From Thermogutta sp039793925 (GTDB taxonomy: Bacteria > Planctomycetota > Planctomycetia > Pirellulales > Thermoguttaceae): a stretch of DNA of 64,000 nucleotides. Location: contig NZ_JBAMME010000343.1 of NCBI RefSeq assembly GCF_039793925.1, positions 13,929-77,928 of the forward strand, given 5' to 3'. Positions 55,182 through 63,972 of this stretch are shown here, piece after piece (position 1 is the first letter of the stretch; every line of letters begins with the position of its first letter). The translations under genes were made by a program, and so were the position numbers. Below the pieces are notes generated by a model, which saw nothing but the letters and a program-made list of their open reading frames with translations, made no database searches and was not told the origin of the DNA.

Positions 55182-56369
55182 ATGATCACTCAGGCGGATA
55201 TCGAGAGGCTACGCAAAGGCATTGGGGAACACGCGGAACCTGTGCTGTCCCTGTATTGCGACGTCAATCCTGCGAAGCCGGAGAATGCAGGCCGTGCATG
55301 GATCAAACGCTGTAAGAACAGTTTGGGCGAAATTCCGGAATTGCGCGTTCCCAGGAAACGGGCGAAGACCCTTTATGAAGAAATTTTGACACTTCTGGAT
55401 CTCTCCGTTCCAGAAGCGAAGACCATGGCCCTTTTCGCCGCCGAAGATGAGCACGGAAAACTCACAACCGAGCGCTTCGACCTCCAGGTGGAGCTTCCCG
55501 TTGTGGATTTAGCGCACGGGCGGGTAGAGGTCCGCTGGGGGAAGCCCTACATTACACCTCTGGTTTTTGCTTTTGACGAGTACGAACGGGCGGGGGTTCT
55601 CCATCTGCGGCGCTCCCAGTGGCGATTTTATGAGATCTTTCTGGGCGAGGTTCGCGAAGACACCCAGATTTTTGCAGAGATCACACCAAATGAGTGGAAG
55701 GAACTCGCCGATTACCGCAAGGTTCTGGAAGGGGGACTGTTGCGGGCGAAGTCGGTCCGGGATCAGGACAAATACCGGGCCAAGCTGCAGACCTGGGCCC
55801 GCAATTTCTACTCCAAGCTGGCCCGATTGCTCGAACAATGTGTTCTGCGGCTGGATGTGAATCGACTCGTTCTGATGGGCGACGACTGGGAAACTGGTTT
55901 CTTCGAGGTATTTCTCAATCGAAATTTGCGGGGACGGCTTGTCGGTCGAGTGGGGCATCCACCGGTCATCGACAAGGCAAGTTCCAAAGACATCCTGGAA
56001 AAGGTCGAGCCACTCCTCAGCGAAGCAGAACGACGGGATGAGATGCGTCTTTTGACGGAAATTCGCGAAGGTGCCGGAATCTGGGGAGTGGAAAAAACGT
56101 TGGAAGCGCTCCAGATGGGACGCATCCAGGTCCTCGTGCTTCCCTGGAACCTGGATCTGAAAGTGTGGCGTTGTCCGCACGAAGGTTTCCTCGCGGAAAC
56201 GAAGGAAACAGCTCTCAGTTTCTGTGAACAGCCTGTGGAAATCCCGTTCCGCGACCACGTCTTCGACATCGCCGAGGATTACGGCTCGCGTCTGGAATTT
56301 GTCCGCGGTGAACCGGAGCGCATTCTCAAGGAGGAAATGGGGGGCATGGCAGGAAAGACTCGGTGGTGA
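55182..56369 (+). CDS. Putative bacterial eRF1-like (baeRF/VLRF1-type) protein
   Basis: A 395-aa cytosolic protein. The N-terminus VLSLYCDVNPAKPENAG resembles the start of bacterial archaeo-eukaryotic release-factor homologues (baeRF, VLRF1), as do the central strand-rich part (LVFAFDEYERAGVLHL) and the C-terminal domain 3-like segment (DEMRLLTEIREGAG, TLEALQMGRIQVLVL). I see no GGQ motif, so it is not a standard peptide-release factor. It may act in ribosome rescue like VLRF1/Vms1. GGAAGG is close to the ATG and a GGAGGAG lies further up. Its neighbours give no clue to function. The family call is moderate. Confidence 0.6.
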   Translation: MITQADIERLRKGIGEHAEPVLSLYCDVNPAKPENAGRAWIKRCKNSLGEIPELRVPRKRAKTLYEEILTLLDLSVPEAKTMALFAAEDEHGKLTTERFDLQVELPVVDLAHGRVEVRWGKPYITPLVFAFDEYERAGVLHLRRSQWRFYEIFLGEVREDTQIFAEITPNEWKELADYRKVLEGGLLRAKSVRDQDKYRAKLQTWARNFYSKLARLLEQCVLRLDVNRLVLMGDDWETGFFEVFLNRNLRGRLVGRVGHPPVIDKASSKDILEKVEPLLSEAERRDEMRLLTEIREGAGIWGVEKTLEALQMGRIQVLVLPWNLDLKVWRCPHEGFLAETKETALSFCEQPVEIPFRDHVFDIAEDYGSRLEFVRGEPERILKEEMGGMAGKTRW

Positions 56370-56605
56370 AAGTTCCTGGGGGGCAGAATTGACCGGCGTG
56401 GCCGAAAGTCTACCCTTCGCCTAAGTGGTCCGATACCCCCTCTAGATGGCAGGATAGTGAGTTTTTCGCTTTCGGCTGCGGCGCACTGATCGTCGTGAGA
56501 TATAGTTCTTTGGGTTGGTCGTGAGGCTGCCGCAGCCACACAGAATGCGGGCAAGGTAAAGGAGTTGTTGGTGACCTTAGTGATAAATTTTCGGGAGATC
56601 TCCGT

Positions 56606-57595
56606 ATGACGCCCGATCCCAAGGAAATTGCTCCGTGGATCACGTACCGGCCGGAATTGAAGGTCCTCGATTGCACGGTCCGCGATGGTGGATTGGTGAA
56701 CGACCACCACTTTTCGGACGATTTTGTGAAAGCCCTCTACCACACGTGTGTGGAAGCGGGCATCGACTACATGGAGATCGGCTACAAGGCGTCGAAGCGG
56801 GTGTTTCAACGGGATCGCTTTGGCACCTGGAAATTCTGCGATGAAGATGATGTTCGCCGGGTTGTGGGCGACAATCCCACATCCCTCAAGCTGGCGGCCA
56901 TGATGGATGCGGGCAAGTCGGACTGGAAAACCGATCTCCTTCCCAAAGATCGCAGCGTTTTCGACCTGATTCGGGTCGCCTTTTACGTCCATCAGACCAT
57001 AGAAGCCTGCGAAATGATCAAGGCCGCCCATGAAAAGGGTTATGAGACTTCCGCAAACCTAATGGCGGTGTCCCAGGCCACTGAGGTGGAAATCGAGCAG
57101 TGCCTGGAGTTGATCATGGAGACCCCCGCTCAGGTCATCGTGGTGGTGGACAGCTTTGGCGCCCTTTATACCGAGCAGATTGAACGTCTCGTCAAGAAAT
57201 ACCTCAGTTACGCTAAAGAACGGGGTAAAGAAGTGGGCATCCACGCGCACAACAATCAGCAGTTAGCCTTCGCCAACACGATCGAGGCCATCATCCACGG
57301 TGCGAGTCGAGTGGATGCCTCTATGGGGGGATTGGGACGCGGTGCGGGCAACTGCCCGATGGAGCTTTTGATCGGGTTCCTCCGCAACCCAAAGTTCCAT
57401 ATTCGCCCGATTTACCGGTTCCTGCAGGATTGGATTGAACCGCTCCGGGCGGAAGTGGAATGGGGACCGTACGTCCAGTACAACATCACCGGCCAGTTGA
57501 ACCTGCATCCCCGGGACGCCATCGAAGCCAGGAAGAACCCGGAAGACCGCAATAAGTTTGTGGATTTTTACGACCGCGTAACGGCGGAGTCGTGA
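56606..57595 (+). CDS. HMGL-type (pyruvate carboxyltransferase) aldolase
   Basis: A 329-aa TIM-barrel enzyme of the HMGL-like superfamily (PF00682), which includes 4-hydroxy-2-oxovalerate aldolase, isopropylmalate synthase and HMG-CoA lyase. The hallmark VLDCTVRDGGLVNDHHF begins at residue 20; the second metal-ligand motif is GIHAHNNQQLA with the HxH pair, and the glycine loop SMGGLGRGAGNCP follows. The aldolase sub-branch fits best, but the substrate is not clear. No dehydrogenase partner (as in the mhp/dmp pathways) is adjacent. GGGAG lies upstream of the ATG. Confidence 0.85.
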   Translation: MTPDPKEIAPWITYRPELKVLDCTVRDGGLVNDHHFSDDFVKALYHTCVEAGIDYMEIGYKASKRVFQRDRFGTWKFCDEDDVRRVVGDNPTSLKLAAMMDAGKSDWKTDLLPKDRSVFDLIRVAFYVHQTIEACEMIKAAHEKGYETSANLMAVSQATEVEIEQCLELIMETPAQVIVVVDSFGALYTEQIERLVKKYLSYAKERGKEVGIHAHNNQQLAFANTIEAIIHGASRVDASMGGLGRGAGNCPMELLIGFLRNPKFHIRPIYRFLQDWIEPLRAEVEWGPYVQYNITGQLNLHPRDAIEARKNPEDRNKFVDFYDRVTAES

Positions 57596-57648
57596 CACCG
57601 TTGGCCGGGTAAAAAGCGCGGTACTCGTGCGTGGGAGCGGACGTTGAA

Positions 57649-57798
57649 ATGGCGTGCTTCTTGATCATCACAGGCCTGGCGAATTTCGTGGCCGGGTTCG
57701 GTCTGGCCATGTGCCTCGGGATCGGACCGAGCAGCCTCAGTGACGTGCTGGCCGTTCTATTGAACAGGCCCCTGAAGAAGGAGGGATTCAGAGATTGA
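57649..57798 (+). CDS. Short hydrophobic open reading frame
   Basis: A 49-aa frame (55 aa if the GTG at 57631 is used). The first 30 residues form one plausible transmembrane helix (FLIITGLANFVAGFGLAMCL), followed by a basic tail (NRPLKKEGFRD). GGGAG lies about 11 bp before the ATG. It lies 53 bp after the aldolase gene and ends just before the convergent gene. It is too short to judge by composition alone; the membrane pattern makes it a credible candidate. Confidence 0.4.
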   Translation: MACFLIITGLANFVAGFGLAMCLGIGPSSLSDVLAVLLNRPLKKEGFRD

Positions 57799-57834
57799 GT
57801 CAATAGAAAAGAGCGGACGAAGTCTCCTCTGATT

Positions 57835-58320
57835 TCAGGACCGGGCGGCGTATGCTTCCGCAAATTCCAGGATCCACTTGTCAATAATTTCTTGGAAAGT
57901 TTCCAGATCGGCCTCGTTGAGCGGTTGATAGAAACTGCGATTGAAGAGCTCCTTGTCGCGGACGGTGGCTTTTCCGGCCAGATCGAGCACGAAGTACTCC
58001 GAAAGCGGTCGGACCACCAACTCGATTCGGCTGTAACGTCGTTGGGGCGGTTGGGTGTGGCGGTCGATGTCGTCACGGCTGAGAGCCGCTCCCCAGCCCC
58101 GTTCGGCAATCACAGTTTCAAACTGGAATCCCGGAAAGTGTTCCTGAAGTTTGCGGAGACACTGCTCGATGTAATCGGTCAGTTGCAGTCGCAGTTCGCT
58201 GTGGCGCGAACGAAGTTCCTGTTCCGTCATGGCACGGCGGGCTTCCGCTTCCGCCTGCATGTCACGACGGCGTCGGCCTCTCTCGATCGCCTGCTGCAAT
58301 CGTTTTTCAAAGTCACTCAT
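57835..58320 (-). CDS. Hypothetical protein with coiled-coil N-terminus
   Basis: A 161-aa soluble protein. Residues 3-60 form a strongly charged helix (EKRLQQAIERGRRRRDMQAEAEARR) likely to be coiled coil; the rest is a compact alpha/beta domain (IELVVRPLSEYFVLDL, DLETFQEIIDKWILEF). I recognise no family, but the pattern suggests a conserved lineage-specific protein. It lies next to the repeat-bearing intergenic region upstream of glnS's end. Confidence 0.6.
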   Translation of the reverse strand: MSDFEKRLQQAIERGRRRRDMQAEAEARRAMTEQELRSRHSELRLQLTDYIEQCLRKLQEHFPGFQFETVIAERGWGAALSRDDIDRHTQPPQRRYSRIELVVRPLSEYFVLDLAGKATVRDKELFNRSFYQPLNEADLETFQEIIDKWILEFAEAYAARS

Positions 58321-58743
58321 CAGTTTCTATCTTGAAACGGACTTTTTCGCTGGACTGGTTTTCGGAGGACGGCTCTTTGTGGCTCTCCTCTTTCGTTACG
58401 CGATATACCTATCGCTGTTCGGCCCTTTATAATCATAAACCTCCCGGCGACATTTGTCGCCATCACCTGCATCCACCCTATTTCCCACTCTTTGCGTGGA
58501 TTCGAGAGAGACAAAGCGCTCAACGGTTTGGAGGGGCAATTCGCGAATTGCCTTTATAGTTAAACAGGAATTCAACCGACCAGACGGAGCTCATTGCTCA
58601 AGTGGAGTATCCATCGTTGAATTGTAGGTCTCACAAGCAGGTCTCTCCAAAAGGCTGTGGGGCTCGCCTTTCGCGCTGGTCTGACACTGCTTACGTGGTG
58701 CTCATTTTTGCGTAAAGCGGATTCACGCTGCTCCGGCGGTTTG
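58321..58743. other. Intergenic region with repeat copy B
   Basis: About 420 bp between two minus-strand genes. It includes the second copy of the GGGGCAATTC palindrome and of the GCAGGTCTCTCC module. The remainder includes a T/C-rich stretch that is probably leader sequence of the hypothetical gene. No RNA gene is seen. Confidence 0.4.
58533..58648. repeat. Palindromic intergenic repeat, copy B
   Basis: GGGGCAATTC (58533-58542) and GCGAATTGCC (58543-58552) form the palindrome. About 90 bp on, a segment at about 58626-58648 (CACAAGCAGGTCTCTCC core) matches the direct repeats at 45784-45807. The order palindrome then module is the same in both places. Confidence 0.7.
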
Positions 58744-60501
58744 CTAATTTTCCAGCTTCTTTTGAATTTTCGCCCATTCGTCTTTGAGTGTCACCGTGCG
58801 GTTGAAGACGAGTTTTTCCGGGGTGGAATCAGGATCCACGCAGAAATATCCCAGACGTTCAAACTGGTATCTTGTACCCACTGGAGCTCCCTGAACGCTT
58901 GGCTCAATCTTGGCGTTCGGAATCACCTCCAGAGAGTTCGGATTGATATTGGCCCGCCAGTCCATTCCTTCTGGTACATCATCGGGATCTGGTTTGGTGA
59001 ACAGGTGGTCATACAGTCGGACCTCGGCTTCGATACAGTGAGCTGCCGACACCCAGTGAATGGTGGCCTTCACCTTTCGACCGTCGGGGGCATTGCCGCC
59101 TTTGGTGGAGGGGTCGTAGGTGCAGTGGACTTCCAGAATACGGCCGGTCTGCGGATCTTTGACCACGCCCGTGCATTTGACGAAGTAGCCCCAGCGCAGC
59201 CGCACCTCTCGGCCTGGTGACAGGCGATAGTACTTGGGCGGAGGCACTTCCCGAAAGTCATCTTCTTCAATGTACAGGACCTTCGAGAACGGCACCTGGC
59301 GCGTGCCCATCGAAGGGTCTTCGGGATTGTTGACAGCTTCCAAAATTTCGGTTTGGCCATCGGGATAGTTGTCGATCACAAGTTTAATGGGATGGAGCAC
59401 CGCCATCACGCGGGGAGCCCGCTTGTTCAGGTCTTCACGAATGCAATGTTCCAGAAGTGCGATGTCCACGACGCCATCGTACTTGGAAACGCCAATCCGC
59501 TGGCAGAAATCGCGGATGGCCTCAGGCGTGTAGCCACGTCGGCGAAGTCCACGGATGGTGGGCATCCGCGGGTCGTCCCAACCCCGCACATAGCCCTCCT
59601 GAACGAGCTGGAGGAGGCGTCGTTTGCTCATGACCGTATAGGTCAAATTAAGTCGAGCGAATTCGATCTGCCGGGGGGCGTAAATTCCCAGTTCTTTGAG
59701 GAACCATTCATACAGCGGCCGATGCACTTCAAATTCCAGCGTGCAAATGGAATGCGTGATCCCCTCAATCGAGTCTGACTGGCCATGGGCCCAGTCATAC
59801 GTGGGATAGATGCACCACTTGTTGCCCGTTCGATGATGTGGCGCATGGATGATCCGGTACATGACCGGGTCACGCATGAGCACGTTCGGGTGGGCCATGT
59901 CGATCTTCGCGCGAAGGGTCCGCGAGCCCTCGGGGAATTCTCCCGCCCGCATTCTTCGGAAAAGATCCAGATTTTCCTCCACAGAGCGGTTGCGATAGGG
60001 GCTTTCCCGGCCCGGTTCGGTCAGGGTCCCTCGATATTCGCGGATTTCATCGGGCGAAAGATCGCAAACGTAGGCCTTGCCTTTCTTGATGAGCTCCTCC
60101 GCCCATTGATAGAGCTGTTCGAAATAGTCAGAGGCGTAATAACAGCGGTCTTCCCAATCGAACCCCAACCAGCGGATATCTTCTTTGATGGCCTCGACGT
60201 ATTCCGTGTCTTCTTTGGTGGGATTGGTATCATCAAAGCGGAGGTTGCACTTTCCCCCGAACTCCTGGGCGATACCGAAATTGAGACAGATTGATTTGGC
60301 GTGCCCGATGTGCAGATAACCGTTCGGTTCCGGGGGAAATCGGGTATGGACGTGGTCGAATCGTCCGCTCTTGAGATCTTCGATGATCGCTTCCCGAATA
60401 AAGTCCGTCCCCTGGCACGAGTCACAACCCGGGGTCGTGCCCGTGGGGTGTTCTTCAGAGAGCACCTTTTTTTCCGGAGTTTTGTTTTCCACGTCAGCCA
60501 T
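58744..60501 (-). CDS. glnS: Glutaminyl-tRNA synthetase
   Basis: A 585-aa class I aminoacyl-tRNA synthetase that charges tRNA-Gln directly with glutamine. HIGH motif at 64-67 (YLHIGHAKS), then FDDTNPTKEDTEYV, and a KMSKS-like VMSKRRLL. The C-terminal anticodon-binding beta-barrels are complete (ECTYD-like HCTYDPSTKGG, LFTKPDPDD). The length equals that of the E. coli enzyme plus a short N-terminal extension of about 30 residues. The ATG at 60501 is the only sensible start. It lies 59 bp downstream of gltX on the same strand. Confidence 0.97.
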   Translation of the reverse strand: MADVENKTPEKKVLSEEHPTGTTPGCDSCQGTDFIREAIIEDLKSGRFDHVHTRFPPEPNGYLHIGHAKSICLNFGIAQEFGGKCNLRFDDTNPTKEDTEYVEAIKEDIRWLGFDWEDRCYYASDYFEQLYQWAEELIKKGKAYVCDLSPDEIREYRGTLTEPGRESPYRNRSVEENLDLFRRMRAGEFPEGSRTLRAKIDMAHPNVLMRDPVMYRIIHAPHHRTGNKWCIYPTYDWAHGQSDSIEGITHSICTLEFEVHRPLYEWFLKELGIYAPRQIEFARLNLTYTVMSKRRLLQLVQEGYVRGWDDPRMPTIRGLRRRGYTPEAIRDFCQRIGVSKYDGVVDIALLEHCIREDLNKRAPRVMAVLHPIKLVIDNYPDGQTEILEAVNNPEDPSMGTRQVPFSKVLYIEEDDFREVPPPKYYRLSPGREVRLRWGYFVKCTGVVKDPQTGRILEVHCTYDPSTKGGNAPDGRKVKATIHWVSAAHCIEAEVRLYDHLFTKPDPDDVPEGMDWRANINPNSLEVIPNAKIEPSVQGAPVGTRYQFERLGYFCVDPDSTPEKLVFNRTVTLKDEWAKIQKKLEN

Positions 60502-60560
60502 GACGCGAATCCTTAGCTTTTCTTGGCAATTCTGCTGGCTGATACTTCCCCGCGATTGCG

Positions 60561-62156
60561 TTAGGCACTTTCAGGAGATGGCCTGGCGGCCGAAGTGGCG
60601 AATTTGTCGCGGGCCATTTTCAATCGGCGGCACACGCTGTCACGTCCCAAGATAGCGAGTGTTTCGAACAGCCCGAAGCCGACACTTCGCCCCGTAACCG
60701 CCACCCGCAATGGATGCACCACCTGGCCCAGTCCGAGTTGCTCCTTTTCCGCCCATTGGTGGATGAGCGTTTCCAGATGGTCTGCGGTGAAAGGTTCGGC
60801 CTGCCGCAACACCCCCTCCAAACGTTCGAGAACCTCTGCCACCCCTGGTTGTTGGAGCCGTTTAGCCACATCTTTTTCGTCATAGGGTAACTGTTCATCG
60901 GCCACAAAAAACTCAGGATAGTTCAGAATCTCCCCGGCGACGCGCAGTCTCTCACCCGCCGCTTCCACAACTCTGGCGATTTTTTCTCGCAGATCGTCGC
61001 TCACCGAATTGGGAATCCACCCGGCCCGCTGAAGGTACGGAATGACCATCTCCACCTTTTGCAGAATGGGCACCTCCCGCATATGTCGCTGCTGGAAGGC
61101 CAGCAATTTCTTGGGATCGAAGCTGGCAGGCGATTTGTTTACCCGATCCAGGGAGAACACACGCACGAGTTCCTCCCGTGTGAAGTGTTCAGTTTTATCG
61201 TCGAGTGACCATCCCAGCAGGGCTAGATAGTTCACAATGGCATCCGGCAAAAAGCCAACGACCTTATAAAAATCGACAATGACCGGATTGAAAAGTTCGC
61301 TGGAAGCCGCGTGCCCAATTTTTTCGGCGATTTTTTGTCCGAGTTGCATAAGCTCGGCGAAGTCCCGGTTTTTCAAATATTTGTCAAGCTTACGCTTGCT
61401 GAGCTTGACCCTACTTCCCGGCTCCGCCACCACCGGAAGATGGGCAAATTGCGGCGGTTCATATCCCAGCGACTGAAGAATGAAGACCTGCCGGGGGGTG
61501 TTCGAAAGGTGCTCTTCCGCCCGAATCACGTGCGTGATGCCAAACTCGTGGTCATCGACGGCACTCGCCAGATGATAGAGGACTGTGCCGTCGGAACGCT
61601 GGATGACGTGGTCCTGTTCTTGAGACCACTCAAATTCTACGGGCCCACGAATGAGATCATGGATTATGAGCTTCCCCTCGCGGGGCATTTTCAGACGGAC
61701 AACCCCTTGGCGCCCCTGGGCCCGAAAACGGGCAGCCTCCTCTTCCGTCTCCGCCATGAACCGGCGGCTGTAAACGAAAGGACGTTTCTCCGCCTGGGCG
61801 GCTTCCCGTTCCGCCTGAATTTCCTCTGGCGTGGCAAAGTCCCAGTAAGCGTGACCGCTTTGGAGAAGACGGCGCACGGCCTCCTGATAGATGGGCAACC
61901 GTTGCGACTGGAAGTAGGGAGCGTGCGGCCCACCAACTTCCGGCCCTTCATCCCAATCAATTCCCAACCACCGCAGCCCATCCAGGATCGGCTGAAGTGC
62001 TTCTTCAACGTTTCGCTGCTGGTCCGTGTCGTCAATCCGGAGGATGAATTGCCCTCCATGACGGCGGGCGAACAGCCAGCAGAAGAGGGCTGTACGAACA
62101 CCGCCAATATGGAGATAACCCGTCGGACTAGGGGCAAATCTCGTGCGAACGGTCAT
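60561..62156 (-). CDS. gltX: Glutamyl-tRNA synthetase
   Basis: A 531-aa class I synthetase that charges tRNA-Glu. The N-terminus has RFAPSPTGYLHIGGVRTAL (HIGH-type motif at 17-20) and LRIDDTDQQR; the KMSKS motif is KLSKR. The C-terminal helical anticodon-binding domain is present. Length is slightly above average for the family. It is followed at once by glnS, and preceded by a response regulator whose stop is 63 bp upstream, all on the minus strand. The call is secure. Confidence 0.97.
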   Translation of the reverse strand: MTVRTRFAPSPTGYLHIGGVRTALFCWLFARRHGGQFILRIDDTDQQRNVEEALQPILDGLRWLGIDWDEGPEVGGPHAPYFQSQRLPIYQEAVRRLLQSGHAYWDFATPEEIQAEREAAQAEKRPFVYSRRFMAETEEEAARFRAQGRQGVVRLKMPREGKLIIHDLIRGPVEFEWSQEQDHVIQRSDGTVLYHLASAVDDHEFGITHVIRAEEHLSNTPRQVFILQSLGYEPPQFAHLPVVAEPGSRVKLSKRKLDKYLKNRDFAELMQLGQKIAEKIGHAASSELFNPVIVDFYKVVGFLPDAIVNYLALLGWSLDDKTEHFTREELVRVFSLDRVNKSPASFDPKKLLAFQQRHMREVPILQKVEMVIPYLQRAGWIPNSVSDDLREKIARVVEAAGERLRVAGEILNYPEFFVADEQLPYDEKDVAKRLQQPGVAEVLERLEGVLRQAEPFTADHLETLIHQWAEKEQLGLGQVVHPLRVAVTGRSVGFGLFETLAILGRDSVCRRLKMARDKFATSAARPSPESA

Positions 62157-62219
62157 CTTCTTCCGTGTTCTTCCCTAATCGTTATTAATCGACTGGAGAT
62201 TTTCAAATATATCAATCGC

Positions 62220-62678
62220 CTAGGTGGCTGCAGGACCGGCCTGCCGTCGTTGCTCCATGGCGTCGATATAGGCCCGAAGCCGTTCCAGCTCATCGGTCAC
62301 ATGACGGAGCTTGAGCATGTTCTCAACGCGCTTGAGTAATTCCGGCTTGTGGATAGGTTTACTAAGAAAATCGTCACATCCGGCCGCGACAGCCCGCTCG
62401 ATGTCGCCCAACTCGTTCAGAGCTGTAACCATCAGGATCATGATGTCTTTGGTGGCGGGGTCGCTTTTCAGCCGTTGGCAAACCTCGAAGCCACTCATTT
62501 TCGGCATCATGATATCGAGGAGGATCACGTCCGGATGCACTTTGCGGGCGAGCTCCAGAGTTTGCAGTCCATCGCTGGCGACATAAATCTCGCAGTCGCA
62601 CTGCGAGAGATAGGCTTCCAAAAGCTCTACATTGGTGGGGTGGTCGTCCGCTATGAGAATTTTGCTCTTTTGACTCAT
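62220..62678 (-). CDS. Single-domain response regulator
   Basis: A 152-aa CheY-like receiver with intact chemistry: acidic pair D11-D12, phosphoacceptor D55 in LLDIMMP, T85 and K107. A C-terminal helix (about 122-145, RHVTDELERLRAYIDAMEQ in short blocks) replaces an output domain and may mediate dimerisation or partner binding. No kinase gene is adjacent. It could serve the CheA in this window, which lacks its own cheY, but nothing proves that link. It precedes gltX by 63 bp in the same direction. Confidence 0.92.
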   Translation of the reverse strand: MSQKSKILIADDHPTNVELLEAYLSQCDCEIYVASDGLQTLELARKVHPDVILLDIMMPKMSGFEVCQRLKSDPATKDIMILMVTALNELGDIERAVAAGCDDFLSKPIHKPELLKRVENMLKLRHVTDELERLRAYIDAMEQRRQAGPAAT

Positions 62679-62988
62679 TATTCCCCTCGTCGTGGTGATT
62701 GTACTTCATGCCAGGATGTATTGCGACTCAGGGACCTGGCTACCGAGGGCCTGTGCATGCATATTGGCTCATTATACCCGCTGGCCATTTTCGCCGAGAG
62801 AGATCTTCATCCGCCTGCCGCCTGATGTTCTTGCAGACAATTTGGAAACCACGAGGCGGGAAGCAAACCCTAGTTCATCCACAAATCGATCAGCCTGGGG
62901 TATTTGGGGATGAGACCGTCAAGGAACGCTCTCTCAACGATCTGCCGCCTGCGATGATCGCCGATTGGTCGCTGAATGACAGCGGGGG
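62679..62988. other. Intergenic region between the response regulator and the RNase Z-like gene
   Basis: About 310 bp between two minus-strand genes. Short plus-strand frames are unsupported. I see no clear terminator, promoter or RNA gene. Confidence 0.3.
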
Positions 62989-63972
62989 TTATAGCCATAG
63001 CTGGAGTCGGCCGCCCAGCATATCCGGAACGGCCTTCCGCGCGAGCTTCTCGATCATTCGCGGCGTGTACCGGATGCTGAAATGAGAGGCAATAATGAGT
63101 TCATTCTGAAACCGGTCTCGCCGCGCCACGAGATCGTCAATATGCACATGTCCAAATTTACGAATTTTTTCCCCACGGTGATGGGGAGAAAGAAAGGTCA
63201 CCTCCATGATGAGCACTTCCGCCCGGTAAAGGTCCGGATACTCGTCCAGGACGTCCACGCGTGTATCACCAAGATAGGCCACTCGGGGAAGGCGTATTTC
63301 GTTGGTGACCTCCACCCCGCTGAGGCGCAGATCGCGGATTTTCTCGCCGGGCAGGCCGTGGAACTCGGGCTTCAGTTTTTTTCGACGCTCCCAGACAATA
63401 AATCCGAGAGAGGGGACGGTGTGCTGGGTGGGAACCGTCGTGACAACGAGTTCCCGCGAAAGCTCGAATTCCTGGCCGGGCGCCGCGGGAATAAGCTGGC
63501 AGGGGAGACGTCCCCGATCCAACCGCGCGACCACGTGAAGAAGTTTTTCCACCAGGGGAACGGCCTGCTCCGGCAGGTAAATGGTGGGCGGCTCCATCCT
63601 CATCATCCGCCGCCGCGAAACATACGCTGGAAGGGCCACCACGTGGTCAATATGCGTGTGCGACACAAACCACGAGGGCGTCCCCATAAACGCCCAGGGT
63701 TGAGCCCCCAGATCGAACCCCAGCCGGAACTCCGGGATCCGCCAGTACGTCTGGAAGGCGGCCCTGGAATACCCCTCTATGGTGATGTTCTTGTGTGAGA
63801 GCCGCTTAATCGGCAAATCTTCCAGCAGGACCGACTTCAGGGCCTGTTCTTTGGAATCTTTCTGAGGCCGCTCGTCTCGATTCTGTGGTATGCGACTTTC
63901 CGAATTCACCGCGGCACGCTTTCCCGTTGGGACCATCACGTCTCGAGGTTGGTGCTTCCCGCACTTGTTCAC
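62989..63972 (-). CDS. RNase Z-like metallo-beta-lactamase-fold hydrolase
   Basis: A 327-aa protein with the metal-binding signature SHTHIDH (H105, H107, D109, H110) and further ligands in PTQHTVP, YLGDTR and ASHFSIRY. This is the tRNase Z arrangement, which trims tRNA 3' ends, but the first 60 residues are a charged, non-conserved extension. The start GTG at 63972 has GGGAG 5-6 bp upstream; the reading frame stays open to the window edge, so a longer form cannot be excluded, and an ATG at 63936 is also possible. Some members of this fold have other phosphodiesterase roles. Confidence 0.75.
   Translation of the reverse strand: MNKCGKHQPRDVMVPTGKRAAVNSESRIPQNRDERPQKDSKEQALKSVLLEDLPIKRLSHKNITIEGYSRAAFQTYWRIPEFRLGFDLGAQPWAFMGTPSWFVSHTHIDHVVALPAYVSRRRMMRMEPPTIYLPEQAVPLVEKLLHVVARLDRGRLPCQLIPAAPGQEFELSRELVVTTVPTQHTVPSLGFIVWERRKKLKPEFHGLPGEKIRDLRLSGVEVTNEIRLPRVAYLGDTRVDVLDEYPDLYRAEVLIMEVTFLSPHHRGEKIRKFGHVHIDDLVARRDRFQNELIIASHFSIRYTPRMIEKLARKAVPDMLGGRLQLWL

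Noticed and set aside
61311..62339. 342-codon plus-strand frame over gltX
   Set aside because: It is antisense to a complete gltX with all motifs and so is a shadow frame.
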